Below the pieces are notes generated by a model. It did not search any database, was not told the DNA's origin, and was given only the letters and a program-made list of their open reading frames with translations. A DNA stretch of 64,000 nt from Musa acuminata AAA Group. Its lineage: Eukaryota; Streptophyta; Magnoliopsida; Zingiberales; Musaceae. The stretch spans positions 4,287,501 through 4,351,500 of the forward strand of contig NC_088338.1 of the NCBI RefSeq assembly GCF_036884655.1. Direction: 5' to 3'. Numbering within the stretch: the first letter of the stretch is position 1; each line of letters begins with the position of its first letter. Made by a program: the position numbers and the translations under genes. Shown one piece after another: positions 1 to 11,087 of the stretch.

Positions 1-2060
1 AATTCTGAGAGACATCAGGTGAGTTCTTTAGTGCATGAAATTCTCAAAATTTGCCTAAACCCAAAATGGTTCATGCTTTTGTTACTTGTCTACTTGAAAG
101 TTATCATCATCTCCAGATTCTACTATTGCATGACTGTATTATGAGTTTATCAGGCAACTCCTATAGCATAACAGATTGGAAAATGTATACATTAGTTGGT
201 TATGTAATGAAGCGGTTTAATGATGCTACCATGTGGTAGTGTGAAGTTGTCTGATGGTCAACTATTGTTTGGTCATTGTTTTAATGCTGCATTTCGGATG
301 AAATTGATTTGTTATTACCCTATTGGATACATGTTGATGAACTAGTGCCTTCAATTGCATGCACCTTCTACTAATCTGCTTCCGTAGAATCTTGTGTGTC
401 CTAAACAAATGAAGTATTAGATACAATTGCGTTTTCAGATGCCAGCAAGCAGAGAAGCGATTAATATTATATTGACCAATAGCTTCTTAAAGTAAAATAA
501 GAAATCTACCAGATCAATGCAAATTTATATTTTAGTATGTCAAATAAGTCTTTTCTCATTGTTGGGAATGACATAGGTAGTCCAACTACTACCATGACCG
601 AATATCATTTAAAAAAAATTCTTTCCTGTTTTCTTTTACAGAATAATAATAATGGGCTTAATGGTCTAGAACCTAGATCACAAAAAATATGGAAAAGAAG
701 AAAGTAAAATGACCCAGTTTGAATTTTTATACTTACATGTATGTTATTTGATTTGCTATGAACACTCTTTTTTTCTAAATGGTATTAATTATTGATTACA
801 AAATGTACTTCTGAGTTATTACAGTCGGCCTTGAACTTGTCAAATAAGGCTATGAGATAGGTCGACTTTGTATTATTTGTTCCAACATCTGAGTTTTTTG
901 ACATCTTTGTTGCAGATAAGAACTTCCCTCCAGGTTCTGACATTACAAAGGGAGGGTCAATCGGTAAGCTTAAAATGTTCTTGTAAATGGCTGTCATGCA
1001 CATTTATACCATTATATTGAGTTTTCTGCCTTCAGCAGGTTTCAGTTAAGCGGCAGAAGACAGCTTTTCCACCAAATTTTGTACACTCTCTTGATGGTTC
1101 ACACATGATGATGACTGCTATCTCTTGCAAAAATGCTGGCTTACATTTTGCAGGTCTTGTTATAGTTGTTTTCCACCAGCTAGTTTAGATTTTTAACTTG
1201 ACATTAATAATTTCAATGAATAGTCTTGTAACTGTAACATGAACAAGTAGAAATATCCCAGTGATTTCTTTTTTGTGAGCATCCCAGTGAAAATTAGTAA
1301 GCTTCATTAATTGTTTCCCTTTATTATTGTAATATACTTTTGCTTTGACTAGCCCTTCCTTGCCATTCTGATCCAATATTATTTGGTGATCTAATACTTT
1401 TTAGGTCTTCAATATGATACTTGCTTCCATATTTGTTGTTCCTGTTGCTACACTCTATCATACTGTTATATTCTCTCCTACACACTTATTCATTAGTGAT
1501 GAGATTCATTGTAATGTACATACTGATCTTTTTCAGTTCAATACCTTGGATTATAAGATGGTAGTGTACATTGAAGTTTTCAATAACAGATTTATGCCGT
1601 ATCCTGAATTTAGATATCTTGTTGAACCAGACTGAAGATACTAATGTTGAGCATTATCGTCTTTTTCTCTGTGAAACACATGTTTCTCATTTGACGTATA
1701 AATATGGGTGCAGGAGTACACGATTCCTTTTGGACCCATGCATGTGATGTTGACAGGATGAACCAAATCTTAAGAGAGGAATTTGTGGCTCTTTACAACA
1801 TTCCAATTCTGGAGAACGTGAGCACCTTTTAATGAGCTTCCCCCCTTCTGTTGAAGATATTTTCTTCTTGTATTGGCATTTTGATAAGAATAGTCATCAA
1901 TAACAAAGATCGAGAGAATAAACATTTCCTTTCTGATGATATCTTGCAGTTGCTCGATGGTTTCCAAACATCCTTCCCGACGCTGACATTTCCTCCACTG
2001 CCAGATCGAGGCGATTTTGACCTTAAAAAAGTTTTGGAGTCTCCTTACTTTTTCAACTGA
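1..2060 (+). CDS. RPOT: Phage-type (T7-like) organellar RNA polymerase, 3' end
   Basis: Single-subunit RNA polymerase that transcribes mitochondrial and/or plastid genes. Only the C-terminal catalytic part is in the window. Deduced exons: 1-19 (ends NSERHQ), 916-963 ([16 protein letters not shown]), 1039-1153 ([20 protein letters not shown] then [18 protein letters not shown]), 1714-1817 ([18 protein letters not shown] then [17 protein letters not shown]) and 1950-2060, ending [11 protein letters not shown] and TGA. All junctions are GT-AG and keep frame. HDS in VHDSFWTHA is the family's motif C, with the catalytic aspartate; [15 protein letters not shown] and the C-terminal YFFN are typical of plant RpoT proteins. 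The 5' exons, transit peptide and hence the paralogue (mitochondrial, plastid or dual) lie outside. The acceptor of the third exon is a CAGCAG tandem; using the upstream AG would add one Gln. Confidence 0.93.
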
Positions 2061-3533
2061 TTCATATTCGTTATTTTGATTCCAGTTATGTTAACTGACT
2101 GGCCTCAAGCTCCTCATTGAAGGTCCAGTACCTCATGCTAGACAGAACAAATACGCTACAGATACAGCAATCAGGACATGCAGGCTTGGCAGAAAAGTGG
2201 CACCTGAGATGTAAAGCAGAAGCATATAAAACACCACATGAATTTTACATGGATAGAAACATGTGAGGATGCTGCTTTCCAGATTGCATGAGAGTAACTA
2301 ATCGCTGACACTGGTTAGGGATGACCTCAGTTGCTTGAGATGAGGTATGCTGAATTTTATTATTTGTCTCTGCCTCTTTTTGAAGTTTACCTTTGTTGTC
2401 AAAAGGCAAAACAATAATATATTCTCATTTTTTTTATTGACACTTGTACAATATTTTGGGAAAAATTAGTAATACACCAAATAAAGTTGTTCCAAATCGC
2501 TAGAATATTCGCTTGGTAAGGCGAGTGCAATTCTTCAATCTCGAAGGTGTTCTATTCCCATAATTTTGTTCTGAATTGTATCTAACCTTGGAGAAAGTTT
2601 TAGAGCAGCAGCAGCACTTGCTTTGTGAATGTAATTCTAAGTATAGTTACCGACAAACAAGATATATTGCAAGCAAGAACCTCAGTATAAAATTTAATGG
2701 TGTTGCTAAGATTTTGGGTTGACCTTTTTATGGCTACTTCAATGTGTATTTGGTGACTCAAAATAGTTTCATGGTGTGGTTTATGAAGTAATGATGAATG
2801 CTTATTCCCCTAGTCACATTTTGTTCTCCATAGTTCTATGGTGCTTTTGCATTCAAATACATTGTAATTGATACTGATTGGTCGGGTTTAAGCTTCTTTT
2901 TTTTTTCTTCTGTTAACCTCGAATTCATGTTATAAGCTTCATGAACTACCATGAGAAAAAAAGAAAAGGGATCATGGAGATCCAATTGTTGTTCTGTTAA
3001 ATTTCTAGTTGAAGAATATCAAGCTGCAGTTAATTTGAGAGGTATCAGAAAGTATCATCTCAGCTGTGGGATAACTTGAATGTTACTCCTCCATTGATAT
3101 GATTATTGGTTTTGGCTAACGAGTTTGAATACAATAATGCATGAGGGACATGTGATGTCAGGATGACATATAGAGAATTGGACAACGGAAGCAATCATCT
3201 TATGGGTTCGATTAAGACTCCCAAACGAAAAGTCTTTGTTGGTCGGTCTTTTAGTTTCTTTGGCTTTATTTATAATGTTGGCCTATGTAGTGAGATATCA
3301 CAGGGAAAAATCACTGTGGCACGATGAAAAGAAAGAGAAGAAAAAGAAGGCAGCTTCTCACAAACTTGCTTTCCCCAAACCCATCTTTCTTAGGACTCAT
3401 GTTTCTTGATTCATACCACATGGTTGGAGCTTACTTGCTTTTGTTGTGTAAGCTTCATGCCCACATGAAAAAGAATATTCGCTGAAACATGGCGTATAAT
3501 ATGGAGTCGAGGAACACGGCTCGTGTCATTTCA
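2061..3533. other. Spacer between convergent RPOT and CER3
   Basis: About 1.5 kb between the stop codons of two convergent genes, so it should hold both 3' UTRs. It is AT-rich with short homopolymer runs. I see no conserved reading frame, repeat or RNA gene in it. Confidence 0.6.
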
Positions 3534-6500
3534 TCAAACAGGTGTTAGGCCATGCTTCAGCGCCGCTCTCCACACGACGTCGATGCGGTCCACGTCGATG
3601 GCGCCGACCTCGTGATGCGTCCACCCTTCCAGGCAATGCACCACCCCTCCGGCGTGGCAGGCGTGCACCACTCCTCGCTCCATCGTGTACTGCTCACAGA
3701 GGACGGAGAAGAAGAAGGTCAGTTGCCTGTGTGCCAGTGAGGAGGAGGAGCGAGCTTACTGCAGCGGCACTACCTCGCACGACCCCAGCCCTCGGACGTC
3801 CTTGGGGAGCCTCATGGCCGCCAGACTCCCGTAGGTGCAGTCCCTCCTGAAGCCGATGATGGGCGGCACCACGAACTGGTGGAAGTGCGTGCCAGGCGGC
3901 GCCCACCTCTGCTCCCTCAGCGACAGCCACTTGCCCACTATCCACGTCTGCAACCACAGCACGATAGCTTTCAAACCCCTTTCTTCCCTAAACACCCCTA
4001 ATCCATCTGCAACACCCTACCTTGCAGTGCTGTGCGGCCTGGTACTTGGTGACCTGAACCAGATGGTGTTGGCAGTCCTCCGGGGCCTCCTTTTGGATCT
4101 TCAGAAACCTCTCCGTCGACAGCGTCAGCATCTGTCGACGCCATCAGATTCAGCATCCATGTGCATGGCTAAAGGCGGAAGAGATCGATGGTGGGCTTAA
4201 TTACCAGTACTCGGATGTTCTTTTTGCACAGATACAGCGCAATGGCTCTTCCGAGCTTGGAGGTAGCGCCGGTCAAGAACACCTCCTTCACGTCCCTTGG
4301 GATCTCGTTGAGGATGACGGCCGCCGTCAGGGTGTTGCCATGCACGACCCGGACCTTCAGATCCGGGTGTTTGCTCACGAACAGCGTCCCCCCGCCGTTA
4401 AGCGACTCGTTCTGCATCAACATACGAACGTGCTCTTGGAATCAAACGTGTTCGACGTATTGCCTTAAAGAAATGAAGATTATGTATGTGGAAGAAGTGG
4501 ATTCACGATGCAGCCTAACTTGTCTTTGCATGAGCTAGTAGATTGACAAGGGGGAAATGGACTCTCTTTTGGGTCATGCAAGCTGGTCAATGACAGAGAC
4601 GAAAGAGATGCTCGAGAACCCTAAAATCCACGACCGGAAACCTAAAGGAGAGTGGTTGGCTGGTTCCCTACAATAGTCCAAACCGCCTGCCATCAATGTG
4701 GCTGATGATGGCTGTGGAGAAGGCATGGCAGCAAAGCATGACACTGAGACAGTACCATTCAATGCTCATTGCTCCATCACCAGGAAGGAAGAAGCGAAGG
4801 CAGGCAAACCAACCTTATTCAATGCTGCAAGGCTGACCACCTTCACTCCGAGCTTGTCCGCCCTAAGGATCGCGAGCTCGATCTGGTCATTGATGCCCTT
4901 CCTGGCGAACGGCAAGAAGTACTGCAACAAGCGGAAAGCCAAGTGACCGTGGTTTTCTTTGAGGGGGTGAAGGAGAAGAAGGGGAGAACGGCGACGGCGA
5001 GCACACCTGGAAGCCGTATCGCGGGACTACCCATGTCTGGTGCAGCCGACCCCTCAGGTTGTAGAAGGAGAGCAAGAAGGTCTTGGAGAACGCCCACATC
5101 AGGAGCATGACCGAGAACCCGATCGGCCATAGTAGCAGCAGGAAGAAGTTGTTGGTGAAGGGCATCGAGGAGACCGACCGGAACACGAAGGGTACGTGCA
5201 TGGAGGAGATGACGTCGACGACATGCGCGAGGAAGACGAAGTCAGGAACGCGGTCGTTTCCCCCTGCATCAGGGCATGTCCTAATTGTGACTCTTCTGAT
5301 CTCGTAAAGGCCTTCTTGCAGAAGATGCATAGGATCTCACCTGAGCGTATCTCCTTGTTCAGATCCCACGCCTTGTTGTGTATCGTCTTCCCCAGCAAAT
5401 CAAACACAGGCATGAAGAGGCAAAAGTTGCAGTTCTTCTCCTTGTGATGGAGGCTCAGATATCTGCAAACAGATTCGAAGTGCACAGATGAATTCTCTGA
5501 AGGAATTCAAGTAGTTTCCGAATGACAACAAAATCTAATTAAAGATCAAAGGGACCCTTCCACAGGAGTGGCTAATGCTTGCTCTGTGTTCCTCTGAACC
5601 AGTCACCAGAACCACAGCTTTTAATGCAGAAGAAGACTTCCCCAGTAAATTACTACTGTGGTAAACATGCACAGACGTTGGTGCAGACAAATCTGCACTG
5701 TGGCTCAGATTACTCGGAACAGTGTATGCCTCCCTCCTTAATTTAATGGCGAGTGTCTCACCAACCACAGCTTCTACAGGGACAAAGGAAGTCAGGAGGA
5801 GAGCAGCCTAATGATGATATCATGGTCCATTGTATTGTATCAGATCTTCTCATCGAGAGAGAGGGAACATTCCCTTGATCTATGTGCTGTAAGTTCCTCC
5901 ATCTGGACCACGATATTAAGTGCTGGTTGGTGCTTTGACAAATTGACCGATCCATGTTCTTCAGCAAGACCTTAAATTCTTAGGGACTTTGACATGGATC
6001 GAGTTGTTCGTGGGGCAATGCGATGCAGAGGAGGGGAGACGTGACTTACGTGGGGGAGTAAATGAGGTATCTGAGGACGGGTAGGGCGTCGAATAGGCGA
6101 GTAGGAAGCACCTCCACGTTGCTGTATCCCATGCTCCGCAGGAAGTCGAAGATGAGAACGTAGCCATACACCAAGCTCAGGGAACCATGACCCATGGCGA
6201 AGGCCCCCAGCAGTGGCGCCGCCATCACCGCGCTCAAGACGAGGTGCTCCAATGGCGTGGCGAACGCGGCTGGTCCAGCGAGCGAGAAGAAGACAGCATC
6301 ATGCAGCGGTTACTCATTGCAGAAATGGAGTAGGAGGTGTTCTACTACTGCCTCTTCACGTACCTGTCAGGGACTGTGGCACCGGCGAGGAGTGGTGGAT
6401 GGAGTGGTAGTGGGCGTAGAGGTAGCCGCGGTGGAAGCACCTGTGCGCCACGTAGAACAAAGGCTCCGAGACGCCGACATGAAGCAGCAGAGCGACGATG

Positions 6501-7017
6501 CACCCCTTGAGCTGCAGAAGTGGGAGCTCTTCCAAGGACGGAGCGGCATACAAGACCATGGATCCAAGGAGGGCTTGGAGGATGAGGAAGTTGTCCCTGG
6601 AGAAAGAAGAGAAAGATGCAGTGACAGACGGTCCATACATGGCGAGGCTCGAAGATGGACGAGGAGGACGTACCAGTCCCACTCCTTGTCGATCTGCTTG
6701 AAGTCGACGCCGTCCTCGACCACCCGGCGCCGCCGGGTGAGGAAGAGCATGTTGCCGAAGGAGAACCAGAGCTGGTACACGAGGCTCCTGAGGGCGAAGA
6801 GTAGGAGAAGGTGAAGCGACCACCCACCTGACCTCCCCTCCCTCCATTCGCACGCAGCTTTGGCCACAATCGGTCCATATAACACGTACTGCATGCACCG
6901 ACACCAAGTCTTTAGATCACAGAGAATTCACAGGCGAGCAAGAAAGCACAGGGAAGGATTGCATGCCTTGTAGACTCCAAGATTCCCCCAAGGCCAGGAA
7001 GCTAAAGGAGCTTCCAT
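3534..7017 (-). CDS. CER3: CER3/WAX2-type very-long-chain alkane-forming enzyme subunit
   Basis: CER3 works with CER1 in the ER to turn very-long-chain acyl-CoA into alkanes for cuticular wax. Eleven deduced exons (minus strand, 5' to 3'): 7017-6967, 6888-6674, 6596-6364, 6269-6050, 5462-5341, 5263-5007, 4921-4814, 4411-4205, 4131-4021, 3947-3774 and 3689-3534. They total 1854 nt (617 aa), close to the roughly 630 aa of known CER3. The N-terminus [14 protein letters not shown] matches the family. The membrane hydroxylase-like part carries HRCFH and HSIHH boxes; the third box reads YLSLHH, with Leu where CER1 relatives have His. The C-terminal WAX2 domain is strongly conserved ([65 protein letters not shown]). 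Intron 1 is 78 nt and needs a GC donor; all other introns are GT-AG. CER3 is favoured over CER1 by the [18 protein letters not shown] and [10 protein letters not shown] blocks. Confidence 0.95.
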
Positions 7018-7145
7018 TTCCTCCTCAGAACGGAAAGGAAAGACGGAGATGGAGTGTTTGTATGTCTAGTTTCGTTTCTCCTTCCCCCCTTCTCTCTCTC
7101 TCTCACTCGCCTTGTTTGATGTTGGGGCAGTTGCACTGCTGCCCC

Positions 7146-7156
7146 TCTATAAATAA
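7146..7156. promoter_or_regulatory. Possible TATA element upstream of CER3
   Basis: The plus strand reads TATAAATA at 7148-7155, about 130 bp upstream of the CER3 start codon; on the CER3 (minus) strand it reads TATTTATA. A CT-rich stretch lies between it and the start. The plus reading is the more canonical one, so orientation is uncertain and it may serve neither gene. Confidence 0.3.
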
Positions 7157-7159
7157 GCA

Positions 7160-9172
7160 ACACTCCAAGCTAAATGAGAGAAGATGGTAACTAAAGAAGA
7201 AGGGGAAATATAGATCATCTGTGGTATGTGAACCCCCCCTCTCTCTCGCTCTCTCTGTTACATTTCACTGTTGGGCTTCTTTACATATTCTCTGCTATGG
7301 GTTAGAAGCCAAAGGGAACAGCCATGAACGTACAGTTCGACCTCACCATCAATGCGCCACAGCGATCGCAATCCATCCCTCAGCGTGTCACGAGGTGCGC
7401 CGGCCAGCTTGCTCTGGATCGAGCCCAGAATCCCACCCGTCAAACTGCAGCTGTTCTCCCACGGTCCCAGTAGGTGTTGCAGCTCCATCTGCCGCTGCCA
7501 TTAATGCATGGAAGCATAGGCTGAGGGCAGCACATCATAGAAGATGGACTTCCTCCTATCGGGGATGAATGGTGATGGATCATTCCGAAGAAACCGAGTG
7601 GAATTAGGTCATCCGGTGGAGCTTTGTAAACCTCCAACCGTAGTCTTCAATGGAGAAGCCTCTGGTTTTTGTTTTTGCTTGGATAGGATAAATCTTATAT
7701 ACTAACACATTCAATATATATATATATATATATAATGTAATTTTAATCTTTAAATTGAGGAATATTTCAGTATATGTGAACTGACCTTCTTGATGTTTAA
7801 CTATATAGAATTTATTTCGTCTACTTCTATTTTTCATCTTTTGCATGAATATTCTTCGGATATATATAATTATGGTGATTAGATCATAGATGCTTTCTTA
7901 AGCATATATTTGTGAAGCCAAGAAATGATGCAATTAATATATTAATAAACCATAATGAAAAAAATTGAATCGTCTTTTATATATATATATAATTACTTTG
8001 TACCCAAACAAAGGAAAAGGAGCATTAACTGATGCAATTGTAGAGCTAATCAATCAGACAATGACTCGAAACCAAGTGTCCGTATGGACGGTGGAGGTGG
8101 CGAGGTCGGCACCGCGTCGGATGCAGACTCTCCCCGCTCCGCCATCCGAGACTTCCCGGCCGCCATGCGCGTGGGACCACGCGCCCAACGTTGACTTTCG
8201 GAGGTGGAGGAGGTGGAGGAAGAGGAGGAGGAGGCGGAGGAGGAGGACGAGGAGGAGTCGTCTCCGCGACACAGGGCGTGTACTGATCCGGACGCGTAAA
8301 GCATGGGCATGTTAATTGCCCATGTGGGTGGTGCGGAAGCGATGGTCATTAAACTCCGGCAACCACCCACCCACCCACCCCACCCTGTCCCTTCCTTTGC
8401 GCTGCGCTATCTGCGACCACACCCACAGCGTCAATCAACGCATCACCTACACGCTCTCGTATCTATCGCTTCAACATTGAAGAGGCCAGCGATCGGAGGC
8501 AGTCAAACAACGGGGGGCAGCTGTTTGCTCCCAACATTCACGCCAAAACACACACTCTCTCTCTCTATTTGTGATCCGAGAGAGGTAACAAGTGACAGTC
8601 AATTAGGTCAACTGAATGGTTGAGCATCCCAGAAAATTTATCATCGTTGTCATATTATCACTACAGGAATTGGGTTCAAGCTTTCCCCGTCCCTTTTCAT
8701 CAATGGACTCCTGAAGGAGTGCGATATCTATCTCTGAGATCTTAAAACAGTAAAAGTAAATAAAAAAAGGAAACAAATTCCGTCATCCCATTTCGAGGAC
8801 TAAGTTTCAACGTATGACCGGCACAAGACGATCTCCTCCATCAATGATCCATGAAACGAAAAAAGGAGGCGAGAAAGCGAAAGACGACGTGTTTAGGTAT
8901 CTTCGGGTGTCCGACCCGTCGAGGGACGAGTGATGTGACATAGCATAGGGTTGGTTGGGAATCCATACACGAAAAGCACAGATGCAAGCAATCAATGCGG
9001 GGGGAGTGTATTGATGTGGATGTTGCATCTTTCAATCAACCGAACCAACATCGCGAGGAACCTTCGACTCTCTTGCCACGTTGGTCAACGTCCTGTGCAT
9101 AAATGGAATGTTGAGCACTCACTCGTGTCGCTTGATTTCCTCATTCCGGCATTTAATGCTTAATAATGATGA
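7160..9172. other. Gene-poor spacer with CT/GA-rich and GC-rich patches
   Basis: Upstream region of CER3. It holds a short (TA)n run at about 7712-7735, another at about 7980-7990, and a GC-rich patch at 8050-8320 with a long purine-rich GGA/GAG stretch (about 8200-8260). Open frames here are short, compositionally simple and show no family resemblance, so I call no gene. Confidence 0.6.
8167..8184. promoter_or_regulatory. 18-nt palindrome with CGCG/CACG core next to a W-box
   Basis: GCGCGTGG, a GA spacer, then CCACGCGC form perfect 8-nt arms. The arms contain CACG and CGCG cores of the kind bound by bZIP/bHLH or CAMTA factors. TTGACTT, a W-box-like site, begins about 6 nt downstream. It could be a distal regulatory site, but no gene start is assigned nearby and a chance palindrome in GC-rich DNA cannot be excluded. 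Confidence 0.3.
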
Positions 9173-10022
9173 TGTTATACACGTTAAACGTTAAACCTTG
9201 TTATCGTTGTTATTTACGCTTTCCGATAATGTCGGATCTATCTCAACAACATTGAGATAAAACCTTTTTTTCCCTAAAGAGTCATTTCTTTTGCATTCGG
9301 CCGAAGAATCTCCATCTCAAGATTGATCGTTTGGAAGATTTTATAGTTTTATTAGATCAAACGGAACGCATAAATAAAATAGTGTGAAATTGATAATCAT
9401 TGAGGCTAAATATCATTGATATCATTGTCAACACGACGTGTCCATTATTTGTATACACAGAATCGTCCGAGGTGGAAAACAACTCATCCCGAGATGTCAC
9501 ATACACAAAGTCAAAGTTGGGAGAAGCTTCTCGAGTCGATTCTGGAGTTGAGGGTATGTCTGTCAAGCGATCATACCGCCTACTGTCATGTGTCAAGCGG
9601 TGATACCACACAGTAATGACGATGATATCATTAGTACCCCGAAAAATCGAGATAAGACACTTTTTGGCTCTAATTTTGAAGTCATTGGGGCCTATAAATA
9701 CCCCACCCTTTTCTGCATGAAAGGCACAAACTATTGGCATAATCTTGAGTCTTTGAAGTGTTAAAGTATTGTAAAAGTGCTAGAGTCCTCCTCCTCCATT
9801 TCTAAGTGTTAAGATCATTCAAGAGAGGTGATTTGCTTTTCAATTTGTTCAATTTACATTACTGCATGCTTCCTTAACACTCTCTTTGCACTCTTATAAA
9901 AGCTTTCAAGTTCAATTTCTTTTCGAAACGGATTGAATCGAAACGAATATTTTTCGGAATCAACGCTTTTCTTCTATGTACTCATTCACCCCCCCTTCTT
10001 AGTGCCGCTCTTGATCCTAACA
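9173..10022 (+). mobile_element. Copia (SIRE-like) LTR remnant
   Basis: The candidate LTR begins TGTTA and ends TAACA, a perfect 5-nt terminal inverted repeat of the TG..CA type. A TATA-like block (CCTATAAATACCCC) lies at about 9690-9703. The 3' end, with a run of C then TTCTTAGTGCCGCTCTTGAT and CCTAACA, resembles the LTR end of SIRE/Maximus copia elements. TTATCAAAG follows directly and may be a decayed primer binding site. There is no obvious matching 5-bp target duplication, and no gag/pol follows before the next gene at 10.9 kb, so this is a truncated element or solo LTR. The 5' boundary is the weaker one. Confidence 0.5.
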
Positions 10023-10205
10023 TTATCAAAGTTTGAGTACTCATTAATAGTGGTAGAGAGAAAGTCACTATTAGAGTAAAAGATTGAAGATTCAACATGT
10101 GCAAAAAAATGTAATGTCTATAAAATATATACACATGATGTTCAATGTAATGTTAAGCTTGGTGATCTCATTTTTAATTAGTTTTTATGGTCGTTTTAAT
10201 CTTTT

Positions 10206-10237
<32 letters not shown>

Positions 10238-10897
10238 TATGTATAGTCATTGTGCAGAGGCAAAACTATTAAAAAAAATAGATTATCTAAGTAGTCATCT
10301 TGAGTTTTCCAACTTTGCAGTGTGGTGTAAAGTATCAACCAACACAATACCCTGAAACTATCCGGTACATGATTAGATGAGCCTCTAAGATAGTATAAAG
10401 ATTGGTTCGCAATAATATAATATGGGCACTTGTAGAGATTTTTTATTATAGGAATCATTTCGAATCATTTATTAGGTGATCATCGAGAGTTAATGAAGTT
10501 TATATTTGTAATTTATATTGTTTATCAAATGTTCATTGAAATATCTACACGTGAGATCTCGAGTTAAATAATTTTTTTTTTCTTCTATAAGTTTTTATAG
10601 AATTATAAAAAAATCTTAGGAAGATTGATCGCTCGCAAACGTATACACAAAAGTATCATATGATTTAGACAAAATTAATTAAATTCGTGACAGGAAAGCG
10701 TAAATAACCCGATATCAAGATGAAATAAGTGATTATAGTGAAAAAAAAAAATATAAGTAATAAAATAGTATTTTATTATTTTTGGGGATACGTGGAAAGT
10801 AAGCTTCTTCATGGACGATCTCAAACCCTTCGAGTAGACGAACGCACAGCCGATCTATACCCACCGAGTCTTCGACGTCGCGAGCAACGAAGCAGAG
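10023..10897 (+). other. AT-rich spacer and 5' UTR/promoter of ATP synthase epsilon
   Basis: AT-rich sequence with a (CA)n/(TA)n microsatellite at about 10206-10238. The last 100 nt become GC-richer and probably include the 5' UTR of the epsilon subunit gene. No other gene is seen. Confidence 0.5.
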
Positions 10898-11087
10898 ATG
10901 GCGAGCGCGGCGGCAGCAGCGGTGCCGTTCTGGAGGGCCGCGGGGATGACCTACATAACCTACTCCAACATCTGCGCCTCCCTCGTGCGGTCCTGCCTCA
11001 AGGAGCCCTACAAGTCCGAGACCTCTGGCCGGGAGAAGGTCCACTTCAACGTCACCAAGTGGGCCAACGGCAAGCCCGAGAAGCCCG
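10898..11087 (+). CDS. Mitochondrial ATP synthase F1 epsilon subunit, exon 1
   Basis: Small subunit of the F1 central stalk of mitochondrial ATP synthase (the homologue of mammalian epsilon, not bacterial epsilon). The exon encodes 63 full codons: [20 protein letters not shown], then [20 protein letters not shown], then [37 protein letters not shown] and CLKEP are hallmarks of this family of about 70 aa. The exon ends CCC G followed by GTTAGT, a phase-1 donor. Relatives have only about 7-10 more residues, so exon 2 should be tiny; I could not identify it with confidence downstream. The alternative of reading through the donor gives only one more residue before TAG, so a 64-aa unspliced product is conceivable. 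Confidence 0.85.

Noticed and set aside
6194..6907. Several overlapping open frames of 170-206 codons on both strands
   Set aside because: They are shadows of CER3 exons 2-4 or run through introns; only the CER3 frame matches a family.
8050..8370. Ser-rich 106-codon frame
   Set aside because: Produced by a GGA/TCC simple repeat; no supporting splice context or family match.
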